Assembly (NCBI RefSeq): GCF_015832195.1
Contig: NC_052019.1
Span: 50,657,016-50,721,015 of the forward strand
Source: Motacilla alba alba
Taxonomy: Eukaryota > Chordata > Aves > Passeriformes > Motacillidae
Reading direction: 5' to 3'
DNA: 64,000 nt
The translations under genes and the position numbers were made by a program. Shown here in pieces: positions 1 through 10,395 of the stretch. Each line of letters opens with the position of its first letter. Position 1 is the first letter of the stretch. The notes below the pieces were generated by a model, which did not search any database, was not told the origin of the DNA, and saw only the letters and a list, made by a program, of their open reading frames with translations.

Positions 1-657
1 TACTAATCCATGCTTTGCTATCTGATCTTTAGGAAAGCAGCAAAGATTGCACTGGGCAAGCTGCAGATTTTTACTTATTATCATTTCAGATGATACTGAG
101 ATTGGGGGATTCAGACAATGGAATCTAAATGAAACAGCAAGAGACAGCTTTGACCTCATGGATCTCTTAGATATGTTTAATAAATCACTGTCACTCCTGT
201 TGCCTTTCCAAAAGAGAAGAAACACAAGAGCACCATGCAGTTGAGACAAAAATAGTGCCTGGAAGATAAAAATACCAGCTAGCCATTCTCACCTCAAGAT
301 CAAAGACTGCACCTGGATATTAAAATATAATTAGCATGTGCACATGCCATGCTTGCAGAAACCAGTGCCAACACTATTCAGAGGTGCTGGTGCCCTTCTG
401 GCTGACTGGGTTTGTCTGTTCAGGAGTAAATGTGACATAACCCCAGATCAGCCTAAAGAGTAACCTACCTCATAAATTACTAACTCCTTTCTTTCTAATT
501 TCTGCTACACCGGTGTCATTTCCTTTTACTCTTCTTGTAAGAAGAAATTAAATAGTGTTGATATTCACAATACCAGAACTGTCATGTAGCTGTTATGGTA
601 TAAGCATGCTGTATTTTTAATGGTTTTGTTTTGGTTTTCTTTTCAAATTCTGTGGCC
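1..657. other. Unique non-coding sequence
   Basis: No gene, transposon or RNA was recognised here. The open frame at 47-244 (65 codons) has no recognisable family and no splice context. The DNA is AT-rich and CpG-poor, as in ordinary avian intergenic or intronic sequence. Confidence 0.6.
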
Positions 658-681
658 ATATATATATATATATATATATAA
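658..681. repeat. (TA)n microsatellite, about 12 units
   Basis: An uninterrupted alternation of T and A follows 'ggcca' and ends at 'aaaacttcc'. It is a dinucleotide repeat, likely to vary in length between individuals. Confidence 0.9.
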
Positions 682-2690
682 AACTTCCTTTAAACTTGGT
701 TTATTGATTAACTTAGCATGCTTCCCAAATCATGAGGATGATGATGCTTCTGACCAATTCCCCTTCCAGCTTTTCCTCAAGTGCCTGCCTATCTTCCAGA
801 AGGACAGATTATTTGGTGTCAGAAGAAAATAACTAGTATTTTGATAATTTTTGGTGGATTAATACCATCTGCTTCCCAAAATCCCAGGTGTTTACGACAC
901 TCTCAGCAACTAACTGTTACTGAATGAAGTGCTCAAGGATCTCCAGGAATTTTTCTGCCTGGAGGCAAATCCCACCCTGACAGGTCACCAGGCAGAGCAG
1001 AGTTTTAAGCAACTGAACAAGTGACAGTATAAATTGCTGCCCTGTTAAGCTGCCAAGGCAGGGACTCCATTGAACTGACTGCTGCTACTGTTGGCCTCAC
1101 CACACACGCTGTGCAGGCATTTGAACTGCATGTGTGGAAACTCTAAGTGATGAAGAAGATCTTTGTGTTCATGAACGAGGGCTGAGGCACAAACCTTATC
1201 TTCTGCAAACACAGCTGAATGCAACAGAAAGTGTCATTGACTTACTCACTTTGACAGAAAACAAACAAATCCATTTAGAGGGGGAGGAAAGCATCTCTAC
1301 TGCAAACCAAAATTAATTGCACGCATGGAACAACAATAATGAATTTTGACCGCAGACATAAGCGCTACGGTTTTCCAGAAGTGTTTGAGCAGCCTACAAG
1401 CACTTCCCTCTCTGAATGCTCCAGAGCTCATGTCTGGGCAGGAAGGGGGTGTGTGCCACCCATGCCAGTGACACTGCCACCAGCCCATCAACCAGTGCCC
1501 ATCAACAAGCTTCCATGCTTGCCCACCGACTCAGGCCTCTGCAAGAGGAGGAACCAGCCCTCAGCCCCACTGAGTTTGCTTGCTTTCTTTTTTCCCAATG
1601 TCATACACATGCATCTTCACAGCTACACTTCATACAAAACCTCAAAAGCCAAGAAATGTGCACTGCAAACACCCTTGGCAAGCTCACATCCCATGTGCTC
1701 CTCTCCTCAACCACAAGTTTTCAAGAGATGCATGACCACCTTTCTTTCATTCTCTACAGATTTCTCCACAATTCTCATCAAATGTAAAACTTTTTTTTTC
1801 CCAATGTCCAGCCAGATAGGAACAGCAATGAATAGGAGAAAAAGTACATGCGTTTTTATTATTTGACTATTTTTCTAATTGACTAGAATTTGAAATCTAT
1901 AGAACAGATGCAGCATTTTAATAAGCATTACTGACATACACAAGCACTATATATCACCAAAGTTAGACAGAAGGGTGACTATCACTAAGGCTAAAACCAG
2001 TCCCAGCTCTGAAATTCAGGCCCACAATGCAAACCTGGCACCAGAATTAGCCTATTACTGCCAAAACATTTATTTTTAAATTAACTTCAAATCCAAAGGT
2101 TAATATAAAGAAGAAAAAGTGAAACATCCTTCTAAGTTCAAGATCAGGCTGATTTCCAAGTACTAGTTCTAAAAATCTCTTTTTCCTCAATCCTCACTAA
2201 AAAGAGTAACAGGAAACCTTTTGTTTTCCCTGCAGTATTTTCTCTGTAAATCTATCACCTTTCTCCTTCAATCTAAACCAACCAAAGTGCACCTAAAGGC
2301 TTGCATCGGCCTCCTGACACTGTACAAACTCTGACCCCCGAGTCCAAGTGAATGAATAGGAAATCTCCAGGGTGTGTGTGTGTGAATATGTCCCTGCAGG
2401 AGCCAAAGCTGCAAACACAAGACCCTGTGCACCACGAGCAGCTGGCTCCCTGCTACCCCACATCTTGCCAGCACACCAGCAACACTGCTCTTTCTTCAGT
2501 CCCTCTCTGACCTTTCTGAAGAACCCACCGAACTCCACTGTTTTACTTTTTTTTTTCCCCACCCTCTTAAGTGTTCTGCTCAAGCCAGGCTTAAAAAAAA
2601 AATTAAAAAGAACATAAAAGAAAGAAAAAATAAGAAAAAGACGAGGTGGGGGGAAGCACAAGTGCTTTGTGAGCTGAAAAGCTAAAGCCT
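682..2690. other. Unique non-coding sequence with chance open frames
   Basis: The longest open frame is 1339-1866 (+, 175 codons), overlapped by a second frame at 1416-1787. Neither translation shows a domain, signal peptide or repeated motif that I recognise. The composition is rich in Ser, Pro, His and Cys, as expected from pyrimidine-rich non-coding DNA. At 2520-2640 the sequence turns T-rich and then A-rich. No transposon was recognised. Confidence 0.5.
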
Positions 2691-2990
2691 TCTACTTACA
2701 CGGAGTTTCGGCGCGCTCGCTACATCGCTGCCAGATTCCCCGAGGATGAAGAGTCATGTGAGGCGGCAGAGGGTGGCTCTGCTAAGCAAACACAGCACCG
2801 TAGGCCGGGCTAATCCTGCACCTGTGGCGTGTTATTCAGCAGCAAAGAAATGCAGTCCAGACTGCCTCTGCTTAATACGGCTCAGCTGTTTCCCTCTGTG
2901 CTCGCTTTGATTGTAAGCTGGCAAACAATATTATTTCAGCCAGGCGCAAAGGGGTACTCAGGCTACATAGGATGTGACAGTAAAAAGGCG
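2691..2990 (-). promoter_or_regulatory. Small CpG-rich patch with minus-strand splice-donor-like site; possible alternative promoter/first exon
   Basis: By hand count about 15 CpG dinucleotides fall in about 290 bases with G+C a little over 50 percent, in a window that is otherwise strongly CpG-depleted. The CpGs are densest at 2701-2745. At the left edge the plus strand reads 'ctacttacacggag', which on the minus strand is 'CTCCGT|GTAAGTAG', close to the consensus donor. A minus-strand ATG (complement of 2754-2756) opens a frame of 19 codons that runs to this donor in phase 1. A leftward-transcribed alternative first exon would explain both features. A conserved enhancer with retained CpGs is the alternative. 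No TATA box is obvious and I have no transcript evidence. Confidence 0.4.
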
Positions 2991-3408
2991 AAAGAAAAAG
3001 AAAATCCTGGAATTGCAAATAAAACAAAGATCCCGAGCAATACAGAATTTCTAACTCTTTCCAGATGGTTGGCAATGCCTTCCAAGGTCAGTATATAAAA
3101 TGCACACTGAAGTTGGAGCCTTCTGCTCTTCACCTCCCTTTAAAGTGGGGCTACTTGTGATACAGGATACACCACAGTGGCCTGGCCCTCATTTACCCAA
3201 TCCAATACGTATTTGTCAATGAGAGCAATCACAAGAAGGTTTTGATGGGGTTTTAGGCTTCTTATGGTACAAAAAATGCCAACTGAGAACAGAGTATGAA
3301 AAGAAATGGCATGTAACCAGCAATCTGGGATTTTTTTTTCAGAGAAAAGCCAGCAAAGAGGTTGTGAAGTTGCTACTAGGATACATAGCCTTTATCACAG
3401 TGCATCAT
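2991..3408. other. Unique non-coding sequence
   Basis: Nothing was recognised except short A and T runs. CpG frequency falls back to the low background immediately to the left of the A/C-rich tract. Confidence 0.5.
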
Positions 3409-3625
3409 AAAAAAAAATCTCAGAAAACCCCCACAAAACCAAAACTAAAAAAAAAAAAAAAACAAAAGCTCAAGAAGCAACCACAAAAAAAAAACAAAAA
3501 ACCAAACACAAATAAACAACAAAAAAGCAAACAACAACAACAAAAATCCAAAACCAACCAAACAAAAAAAAAAAAAAAACCAGAAAAAAACAAACCCAAA
3601 ACTAAAACCAAACAAACCAAAAAAG
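3409..3625. repeat. A/C-rich low-complexity tract
   Basis: About 215 bases are composed almost entirely of A and C on the plus strand, with A runs of up to 17 interrupted by single or double C (units such as caaa, ccaaa, caacaa). The matching open frames (3364-3687 +, Lys/Gln/Pro-rich; 3420-3651 -, Phe-rich) are translations of this simple sequence and not genes. It could be an expanded and decayed poly(A) of an old retroposon, but no element body is recognisable upstream. Confidence 0.9.
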
Positions 3626-4860
3626 ACAGGAAACTTGATAAACTGCATCAAACAGCATCAAAATTTGGTACCATCATGGAACAATAGCAAGAATTTCATT
3701 TCAAGGTAGAGTACACAGCCACTGAGAGCATTTTATGATCCTGATATTTGCTGCACAAGTTGACTAACCACTGTTAAAATTCCCTGTAATTATGATCCAC
3801 ACATATTTACATAAAAGAAACCAGTATTATTTTTAAAAACCCCACACAGATTATTATTTCAGATGCTTGAAATAATTTAGTTAACTTAATCTGGTAATCA
3901 GGATTTATTCCAGACAATATGGTCATAATATACCCCACCTCTTCCACATAACATCTATCATTTCCATGGTAGCATGTAACTGCCAGAGGTGACCAACAGA
4001 TGCTGTTACTAATGTTTCTTTCTGATATTGAGATGTAAACATCAGACATTGCAGTCACAACACACTCCCAGCATTTGTACTGAAATGTTCTTCTCTACAA
4101 AATGATACTTCAGTTTCTGCTCCATCATTCCCTAATCTAATTCCACGTTTGGAAACTGGTGATGAAAAAAAGAGATATCTGCACACTTAGAACTACGTAT
4201 CAAATTTCTTGGTGGAAGGTTTATTGCAGCTGCTGTTTACCAATGGGATTATTTCCAAAGAAATAGGAGCTTTATTCCTATGAGAAAATGCTCAAAGTAA
4301 TCTGGACCTATATGAACTTTCAACTGGTTTCTTATAGAAGAGCTAACTCTTCAAGATTCTGACTGAAACAAGTGGGATGTCTAGGTATTTGATTAGATCA
4401 CAGAGTAAAAAGTAAGAAACAAGACTTTATACAACATAAAATCAAAATAAAAAAAGCTGCCTCCAATTTCCTCTTTCAAAAAAATTGCATGTGAGGTTTT
4501 TTTTCAAATACTTAATTCATTTTTTGGAGCCTTACACATGCTTTTTTAAAGCTATCTGATAGTAGCAGAGGCAATGACTAATTTTTCCTCCTCCATACTC
4601 TGGTCTGTTCCTGATTCATCCCTAGTTTAGTGAACTACCTGTAACTCTATCAAGACCACATGTACCAAGTGAAAAAGACAGATGACGTCTAAATTTCTGC
4701 CAACACAATGTTGAATCGTGGTCCTGCTAGAAACTGCCTGGTGCTCCTGGCAGGAATCACATTCCTCTCTTTAACTCTCCGAGGGCATCCTGCTCATTCT
4801 GCCTTGTGTCTCCTGGAGCTCATTCATGGCAATGTCCAACAAAATCATCTGCAGAGTTTT
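3626..4860. other. Unique AT-rich non-coding sequence
   Basis: No gene or known repeat was recognised. Scattered T and A runs of 6 to 9 occur, and open frames are below 90 codons with no recognisable product. Confidence 0.55.
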
Positions 4861-4909
4861 AAGTAGTAAGCTGTAAGTAGTTGCAAGTAGTCATAACTAC
4901 TTACTACTT
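4861..4909. repeat. Imperfect inverted repeat built of AAGTAG motifs
   Basis: The right arm (4895-4909, aactacttactactt) is complementary to the left arm (4861-4882) if about 7 bases of the left arm are looped out, giving 15 base pairs around a 12-base loop. The motif aagtag recurs three times in direct orientation on the left side, so the structure may have arisen by slippage of a short unit. Confidence 0.6.
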
Positions 4910-5574
4910 TTGAATTTGAAACCTCAAAACTTTTGAAATTGTTTTCTTTGTACACTGTGGCCTTTGCAGCGCACATGGTGTTACCAGACTGTGCTCGGTA
5001 CCAGCCTGCTGCTCTGCCAACACAAAGCTCAAAACCTACTTCTAAGAAAATGTGAAAACTCAGAAAAACAATGAAAAGCATGGAAGCTGGAGCATAAACA
5101 AGACTGATATAAGTATCTTTAAGTAGGAACAGCTTTCATATACAACCAGTCACACACCTAGATGTTTACATTTAATTAGCTCTCAAAACAGTGGACTAGA
5201 TGGCTGTGGAGAGAGAAATTAGGGACATAGACTGTTCTGTATATCGCTAGCTGAACTTCACCTAAAACCACCAAAAGCTTCCTGCTAGATGGCCTCTTTG
5301 AAAGCAGAACACTGTGCTGGCTGAAATAATTCAAGGGTTATATCCACCTCACAACACCTACATCTGCAATTTCCAATAAATACTCTTCTTGCAAGTCAAA
5401 AAACTCAGGAAAAGGTCATATTGATGAGCTTACAGAATGTAGAAAAATATTAACCCCTAACACCATAAGCCATCATTGCCCCCCATATTATTTTAATTTG
5501 ATGCATAAGCAAGGAACCTTTGTTCCCAAGGTAATAATAACAGAGCATTACTGATGGGTGGTAAATCCACTTGG
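4910..5574. other. Unique non-coding sequence
   Basis: Nothing was recognised. The minus-strand open frame at 4845-5081 (78 codons) has no domain signature. Confidence 0.5.
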
Positions 5575-5599
5575 CTTCTCTTTCTTTCTTTCTTTCCCT
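5575..5599. repeat. (TTTC)n microsatellite
   Basis: About four to five TTTC units sit inside a longer pyrimidine-rich stretch that runs to about 5610. Confidence 0.85.
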
Positions 5600-5754
5600 T
5601 CTCTCTTCCCAGAACATGTACTTAACTCTATTAAAAAGGAAAGCTTACCACTCTCCATTCACAACTAAGCCAAAGGTCAGGAAAATTTAAAATCATCTTT
5701 CTTTCATTAACAAATTCAAATGTCATATTAAAAGGCCCAGAACAAAATACAGTA

Positions 5755-5960
5755 ATTGCCAGCTGCCTAATTATTTTCTTATCCTCTTCCAGGCCTCAAC
5801 ACAATGCCGTTCTTAGGCTGCCTGCCAGGACTGTTTGGAACATTAAAATACACAAAATTTCTGCAAAGACTTAGTGTTGCAAAATGGGCTCCGATGGGCA
5901 AAACTGAAGCAAATGTAAGAGCAATCTGATATTATCCACTTTAAATGATGAGGGAAGGGA
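5755..5960. promoter_or_regulatory. Candidate conserved non-coding block
   Basis: Repeat-free AT-rich sequence with retained CpGs ('atgccgttc', 'ctccgatgg') and a TAATTA-like homeodomain motif ('cctaattattttc'). This composition is typical of deeply conserved vertebrate regulatory elements. Conservation itself cannot be seen from one sequence, so the call is only a suspicion. Confidence 0.25.
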
Positions 5961-6219
5961 GAATACGGTGTGCTGTCAACTCCCCCTCAGGTTTGTATCC
6001 ATATTCCTAGAAGAGTTCAGTAACAGGAGGTTGGAGGCTAGAGGCGACCAAGGACAAATTTTGGTCCCCAATTAACACTACTGAGCCATGAAAGCCTTGT
6101 CTAGCAGGCGCCATCACATACAAACTATCCTCCCACTGCACAGGGCCCTTGCTCTCTGCAGAGTTCAGTGTCTCCTGGCTTGCCCAACAGTGTAAGCAGA
6201 GGGATCATTAGTTATGACT

Positions 6220-6730
6220 AGTAGAGTCTAGGAGATAATGTTGACTCTCATTTCAGGAACTATTAAGCTATAAACACTGCGCTGAAAGCCATTTATCTGC
6301 ATTTTAAGATAAACAGTGAAGCTATTCAATTAAGTAGACTGCAAGAAATAAGCTACAGATGTCAAATCGAACAACTTTTAAACTCCAAAAGAGAAAAATC
6401 CGTGCATTTAATAAGCACAACTTTATACCAAGAAATTACTCACATGGTAGTTCATAAGCAGTACAGCTTAACCACCCCACCATGTCTGATAAAAACAAAA
6501 TACAAATCAAAGTGTAATTACGAAACAGTAAAATTCAAGCAATGTAAATTACATGTGCTTACAAAGTACAAGTTCCTACGGCGGCCACCAGTGATGGTGC
6601 ACAAAGTTATGAAGAGGCAATTTTCATGCGGCAGTTTTTACATTTTATCTCCACATCGCTACAATTTGAAAATGAGATGCTATTCCAGACCTCCACAAAT
6701 GAGGTAAATGGCTAGGCTGTCATGTTCGAA
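6220..6730. promoter_or_regulatory. Candidate conserved non-coding block
   Basis: About nine CpGs survive in AT-rich DNA, including 'ctacggcggccacc' near 6577. Homeodomain-type motifs occur ('attcaattaag', 'gtgtaattacg'), and no transposon signature or simple repeat is present. The plus-strand frame at 6402-6707 (101 codons, many Lys, Tyr and His) covers part of it, but I see no domain and no splice acceptor/donor pair that would make it an exon. Confidence 0.3.
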
Positions 6731-6986
6731 TCTGCACTTGCTAAGGAGAACATTCTTCCTGAGATAAGCAAAAGAGTATGAAATTAATTTCTTGAGTCTT
6801 GCCAACCAATCAGATTTTTTAACAGAGTATTATTCATCTCTTTAGACATATCACTATGAGATCTTTAAGATACTAGCTTAAAAAAATTAAAAGAAAAAAC
6901 CCAACCTCAAACCACTAAAAAGCATACCCACTAAATAGTTTCCATTTTCCTTTAAAAAGATATAAAATACAAGGCATTCTAAGCTT

Positions 6987-7019
6987 AAAAAAAAAAAAAA
7001 AAAGATGGATTTTTTTTTT
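6987..7019. repeat. A17 run followed by T10 run
   Basis: Seventeen A (6987-7003) and ten T (7010-7019) are separated by 'gatgga'. The two runs can pair with each other as a short A:T hairpin. Confidence 0.85.
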
Positions 7020-7089
7020 CCCCCTCCCCACACAAAAATTAAAAACCTGATCTTTCCCCACACTTCCAGATGCCAGAGATTTTCAAGCC

Positions 7090-7310
7090 AGCTCTGAGGT
7101 CAGACAGGGGAACACACAGGTGCACCATGCATCAGCAGCTGAAAGCTTACAAGGTTGTGCCGGAATCTGATCTGCCCCCTCTTCCCGCATTCCTGCCGGC
7201 ATTATAAACTCTCCCTGAAGGAATAATACCCTAATACGGACTAATTTTCCACAAACAGCCCCAGCCTCATTAAACCTCTTCTTTATCAGCATTGTTCAAA
7301 GCAGTTTTTC
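7090..7310. promoter_or_regulatory. Candidate conserved non-coding block
   Basis: CpG-retaining segment ('tgccggaatc', 'ttcccgcatt', 'tgccggcatt', 'atacggac') with the motifs ggactaatttt and cattaaacc that resemble homeodomain sites. No repeat or coding signature was seen. The 69-codon minus-strand frame at 7083-7292 is probably incidental. Confidence 0.25.
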
Positions 7311-7479
7311 TGGTAATATTGAACTCTCCTACGCCTGTCTAAAGAGAAAAGAAACTCCTTTTATGTTCTCTCCAGTATCGTTTCTCCTACTCAGGTCCAC
7401 TGGCACTACACAATAGATTCAATAAAAATATTCAGTTTCATCATATGGTAGTAATGTCCTAAAGACTATGTCATGGATT

Positions 7480-7502
7480 AAGAGAGAGAGAAAGAGAGAG
7501 AG
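7480..7502. repeat. (AG)n microsatellite with one interruption
   Basis: Eleven AG steps are broken once by AAAG. The purine strand is the plus strand. Confidence 0.85.
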
Positions 7503-10171
7503 TCTGTTCCAATAAAAAGAGACCACTCTTCCAATGGGATTTGATAGATTTCTAAGAGTGACTCCTCCCAGCAATTAGGCAAGCCCACAAGAATAAGAGG
7601 ACAGTATTCCTAAAGCAGGTGTTTTTCAGAACCTGCAATTCTTCACACTCCTTAAATGGCCTTTTACCCTTCCCTAGAAAAATTCTTTTGCCTTCAGCAA
7701 CATCACACAGACTCTGTTAAAATGAGCAGCCTTCGCCACTACAATAATTAAAAAAGTTGAATGTGCCATCACCCAGCTTCATTGTGGAGCCAAAAAAAGA
7801 GCTGGTCTGCATTCAAGCACCCTGTGAAGTAACAAAACCTAAGAGTGCGGTTTTGACATGCTGAAACCAAAAGTGGGTTCTCTTCCCAAAGGGATAATAC
7901 CGGTGGCACCTTGTCCCAGATGCTCCATGATGCACCTTGCCCATCTGTAAGTCACTGATGTGAGTAACTATGTCCTTTTAAAACCATTTCTGTTTTGCAG
8001 ATGAAAATTTTTATTACAAGACTGACAGAAGAACGCCATCTGCAGACACTCCTTCTTTCCCAGCTCCATCCAGACTATCCTGAATGGCCAGAGACTTGAA
8101 ATACAGCAGAGGATAACACAATACAGAACAGAAATGCATCCAGATGATTTCTGCCTGTCCTGCACACTCTAACAACAATGCTGAAATGATAATACCAGTT
8201 CTACTGCAAGTTGCTAGCTCAGAGGAAAACAGCAGACCAAACAGTGCTGTATTTTCCAGGGATTCTTTTGCCTGCTGTTCAAAGTACAAACACCCATGAG
8301 AGATTGCCGGAAATATGGACACCAGGAAAAGAAAATGTAGGCACTGGGAAGGCAAGCCATGCATCTATGGTCTTTCTACCAGTTTAATTCCATCAGGCTG
8401 GGATATTTCAATAGGAATATAAACAAGCAAATATATTGTTTATATATAATGTATAGAAGACACATATTCTATCTAAATGCAAAATATATCAACAAATAAT
8501 AAACCTGTTAGGGCTCTAAACTGAGGAAACACAGACTTAGTTCCATTGAACAAATTACAGTGGAAATGAAATAATTTGAAAATTGAAACTATTTCAATAC
8601 AATTCAATAACATAATGTCAATATAAGCAATGTAAGTATGAGAGCTGTGGTCCTCATAACCATTTTTCTCATGTGCACAATGAACACAAGGCTGTGGTGT
8701 AACATTTTGTTTGCACACATTTGATTATAAAATAAGGCACATAATCATGAAATTTTGATGATAAAACAATGTTTCCCATATTTTAATATTCTGTTCTTCA
8801 AATCACTGTTCTTTCTCATTTTTCTTCAACCTAACTCCTCCAAAGGTTTTTAAAGATTTAATTTTTCTCCTTTTTTATTGCATTTATTTCTTTTTTTAAT
8901 TAGCCCATTAAAATTGAATTACAAACCCTGACTTCAGCAAAAACCAAAAAGAAGTTTCAACTAATGCTGACAAAATACAACAATGTGGGTCTTGTAGAAA
9001 CTTCACTTAAAAGAAGGTGGCTATGCTCACCAATATGAATTTAAAATACTGATATTAATTTTTGTCTTTCCCTTTTCTTCTTTTAATCTATTTAAAAGAG
9101 ATTAAAATTGTCATCCAGCTCAGTTTCATTTCTTTCAGCTCCCCTCAATCTCTAAAAATACTCCAAAGCATAAGAACAAGGGGCCTACAGCAAATATGTG
9201 TTTCAAGCTGAGATGCTGTGTAGTTTCAGAGAGAAAGAAAAATATTTTCCCAAGCTTTCAACTTTTCATTTGTATAAAACAGTGTATTTTACAGCTAGGT
9301 AAAGATGTAAAATTAAACTTCTTCATTAGTGTAATGCACTGTAGCTCACTACAAATAGTGTTAACATACCTAAATGCATGAATTGTGCAACATTTTCCAC
9401 CAGAATATGAAAGGAAATAGGTGCCAAATATAGAGTAAAAGAATATAAAAAGTAAGCTTTCTTCCATAAAATACCAGAATTTTCAAAGAATGTGTTGGTG
9501 GTCAAGTCTCACAAATAACAGGTTGTTTCCATGCTACATCCTGACTATTGGTTTGATCAACCTTTACTAAGAAATAAGAAAAAGTATTTGGATATTCTGT
9601 AAATAAGCACAGGGATTATTACTTACCCAAATAATAAAGTTATCTGAAATTACTCCCTCTCAGCTTGTATTTCTTACTGCTGTTCTTTTAATGCACCACT
9701 GCTAAATCAATTCCCTACACAACTTTTCAATAGAGGAATGATTTGCTGAAGTCCTTTCCTGGGTGGGGACCATACCAGATAAAACAACCATTATCACTGT
9801 GTTCCAGTCAGATAAAGAAGGAAAAGGGTAAAAAACCATTTTTAAAGATGATTGTGATTATTACAGACATTCACACTTTTCTACATGTAATATTTCATAT
9901 TTCTACATTGCTTTCCTTTTCAAAGTCACTTCTTCTTGGACTGAAGCTGGTGGACAGAAGCTCAATCTCAGTGAGTTGAAGAACCAGATTTATCTGTATG
10001 TCCCGACAGAAGAAAAACCCTTCTAAAAAGGGCAGTTGATTCACTCCAACACAGATTTCACGTTTGTCTCCCTAAGTTATCACCATGCTCAAGGAAACAC
10101 ATTTCAAGGATTTAGTTATACATTCAGCAAAAAATCAGTGTAAACACTTAAACATGTGTGACATCAGAAAA
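7503..10171. other. Unique AT-rich non-coding sequence
   Basis: No gene, RNA or transposon was recognised in about 2.7 kb. The longest open frame is 8014-8364 (-, 116 codons); it is hydrophobic and Cys-rich, without a family I know. The segment 8840-8940 is T-rich and contains 'taattagcccattaaa', a homeodomain-like motif, but nothing firmer. Confidence 0.5.
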
Positions 10172-10395
10172 TATCACAGAATTTCTAGGTTGGAAGAGAC
10201 CTTTAAGATCATCGAGTCCAACCCATGTTCTAACACCTTAACTAGATCATGGCACCAAGTGCCACATCCAGTCTTTTTTTAAACACATCCAGGGATGGTG
10301 ACTCCACCACCTCCCTGGGCAGATGATTCCAGTATTTGACCACTCTTTCTGTGAAAAACTTCCTCCTTAATTCTAGCCTGCATTATGTCAGACTT
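10172..10395 (-). mobile_element. CR1 LINE 3'-end fragment
   Basis: Read on the plus strand, the segment begins 'atcacagaatttctaggttg' and continues through 'ggaagagacctttaagatca', 'tcgagtccaaccc', 'agggatggtgactccacc' and 'ctccctgggcag'. This is the complement of the standard avian CR1 3' end, so the element lies on the minus strand with its 3' terminus at the left. It is a short 5'-truncated copy holding the end of ORF2 and the 3' UTR, and is not capable of autonomous activity. The right boundary is approximate, because similarity fades after 'cttcctccttaattctag'. Confidence 0.95.

Noticed and set aside
1339..1866. 175-codon plus-strand frame as a gene
   Set aside because: No domain, no homologue I recognise, no splice context, and a second frame overlaps it for most of its length. 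Random-looking composition.
6720..6745. tRNA-like B box ('tgttcgaatctgc')
   Set aside because: No A box at the right distance and no cloverleaf could be drawn. Not a tRNA gene or tRNA-derived SINE.
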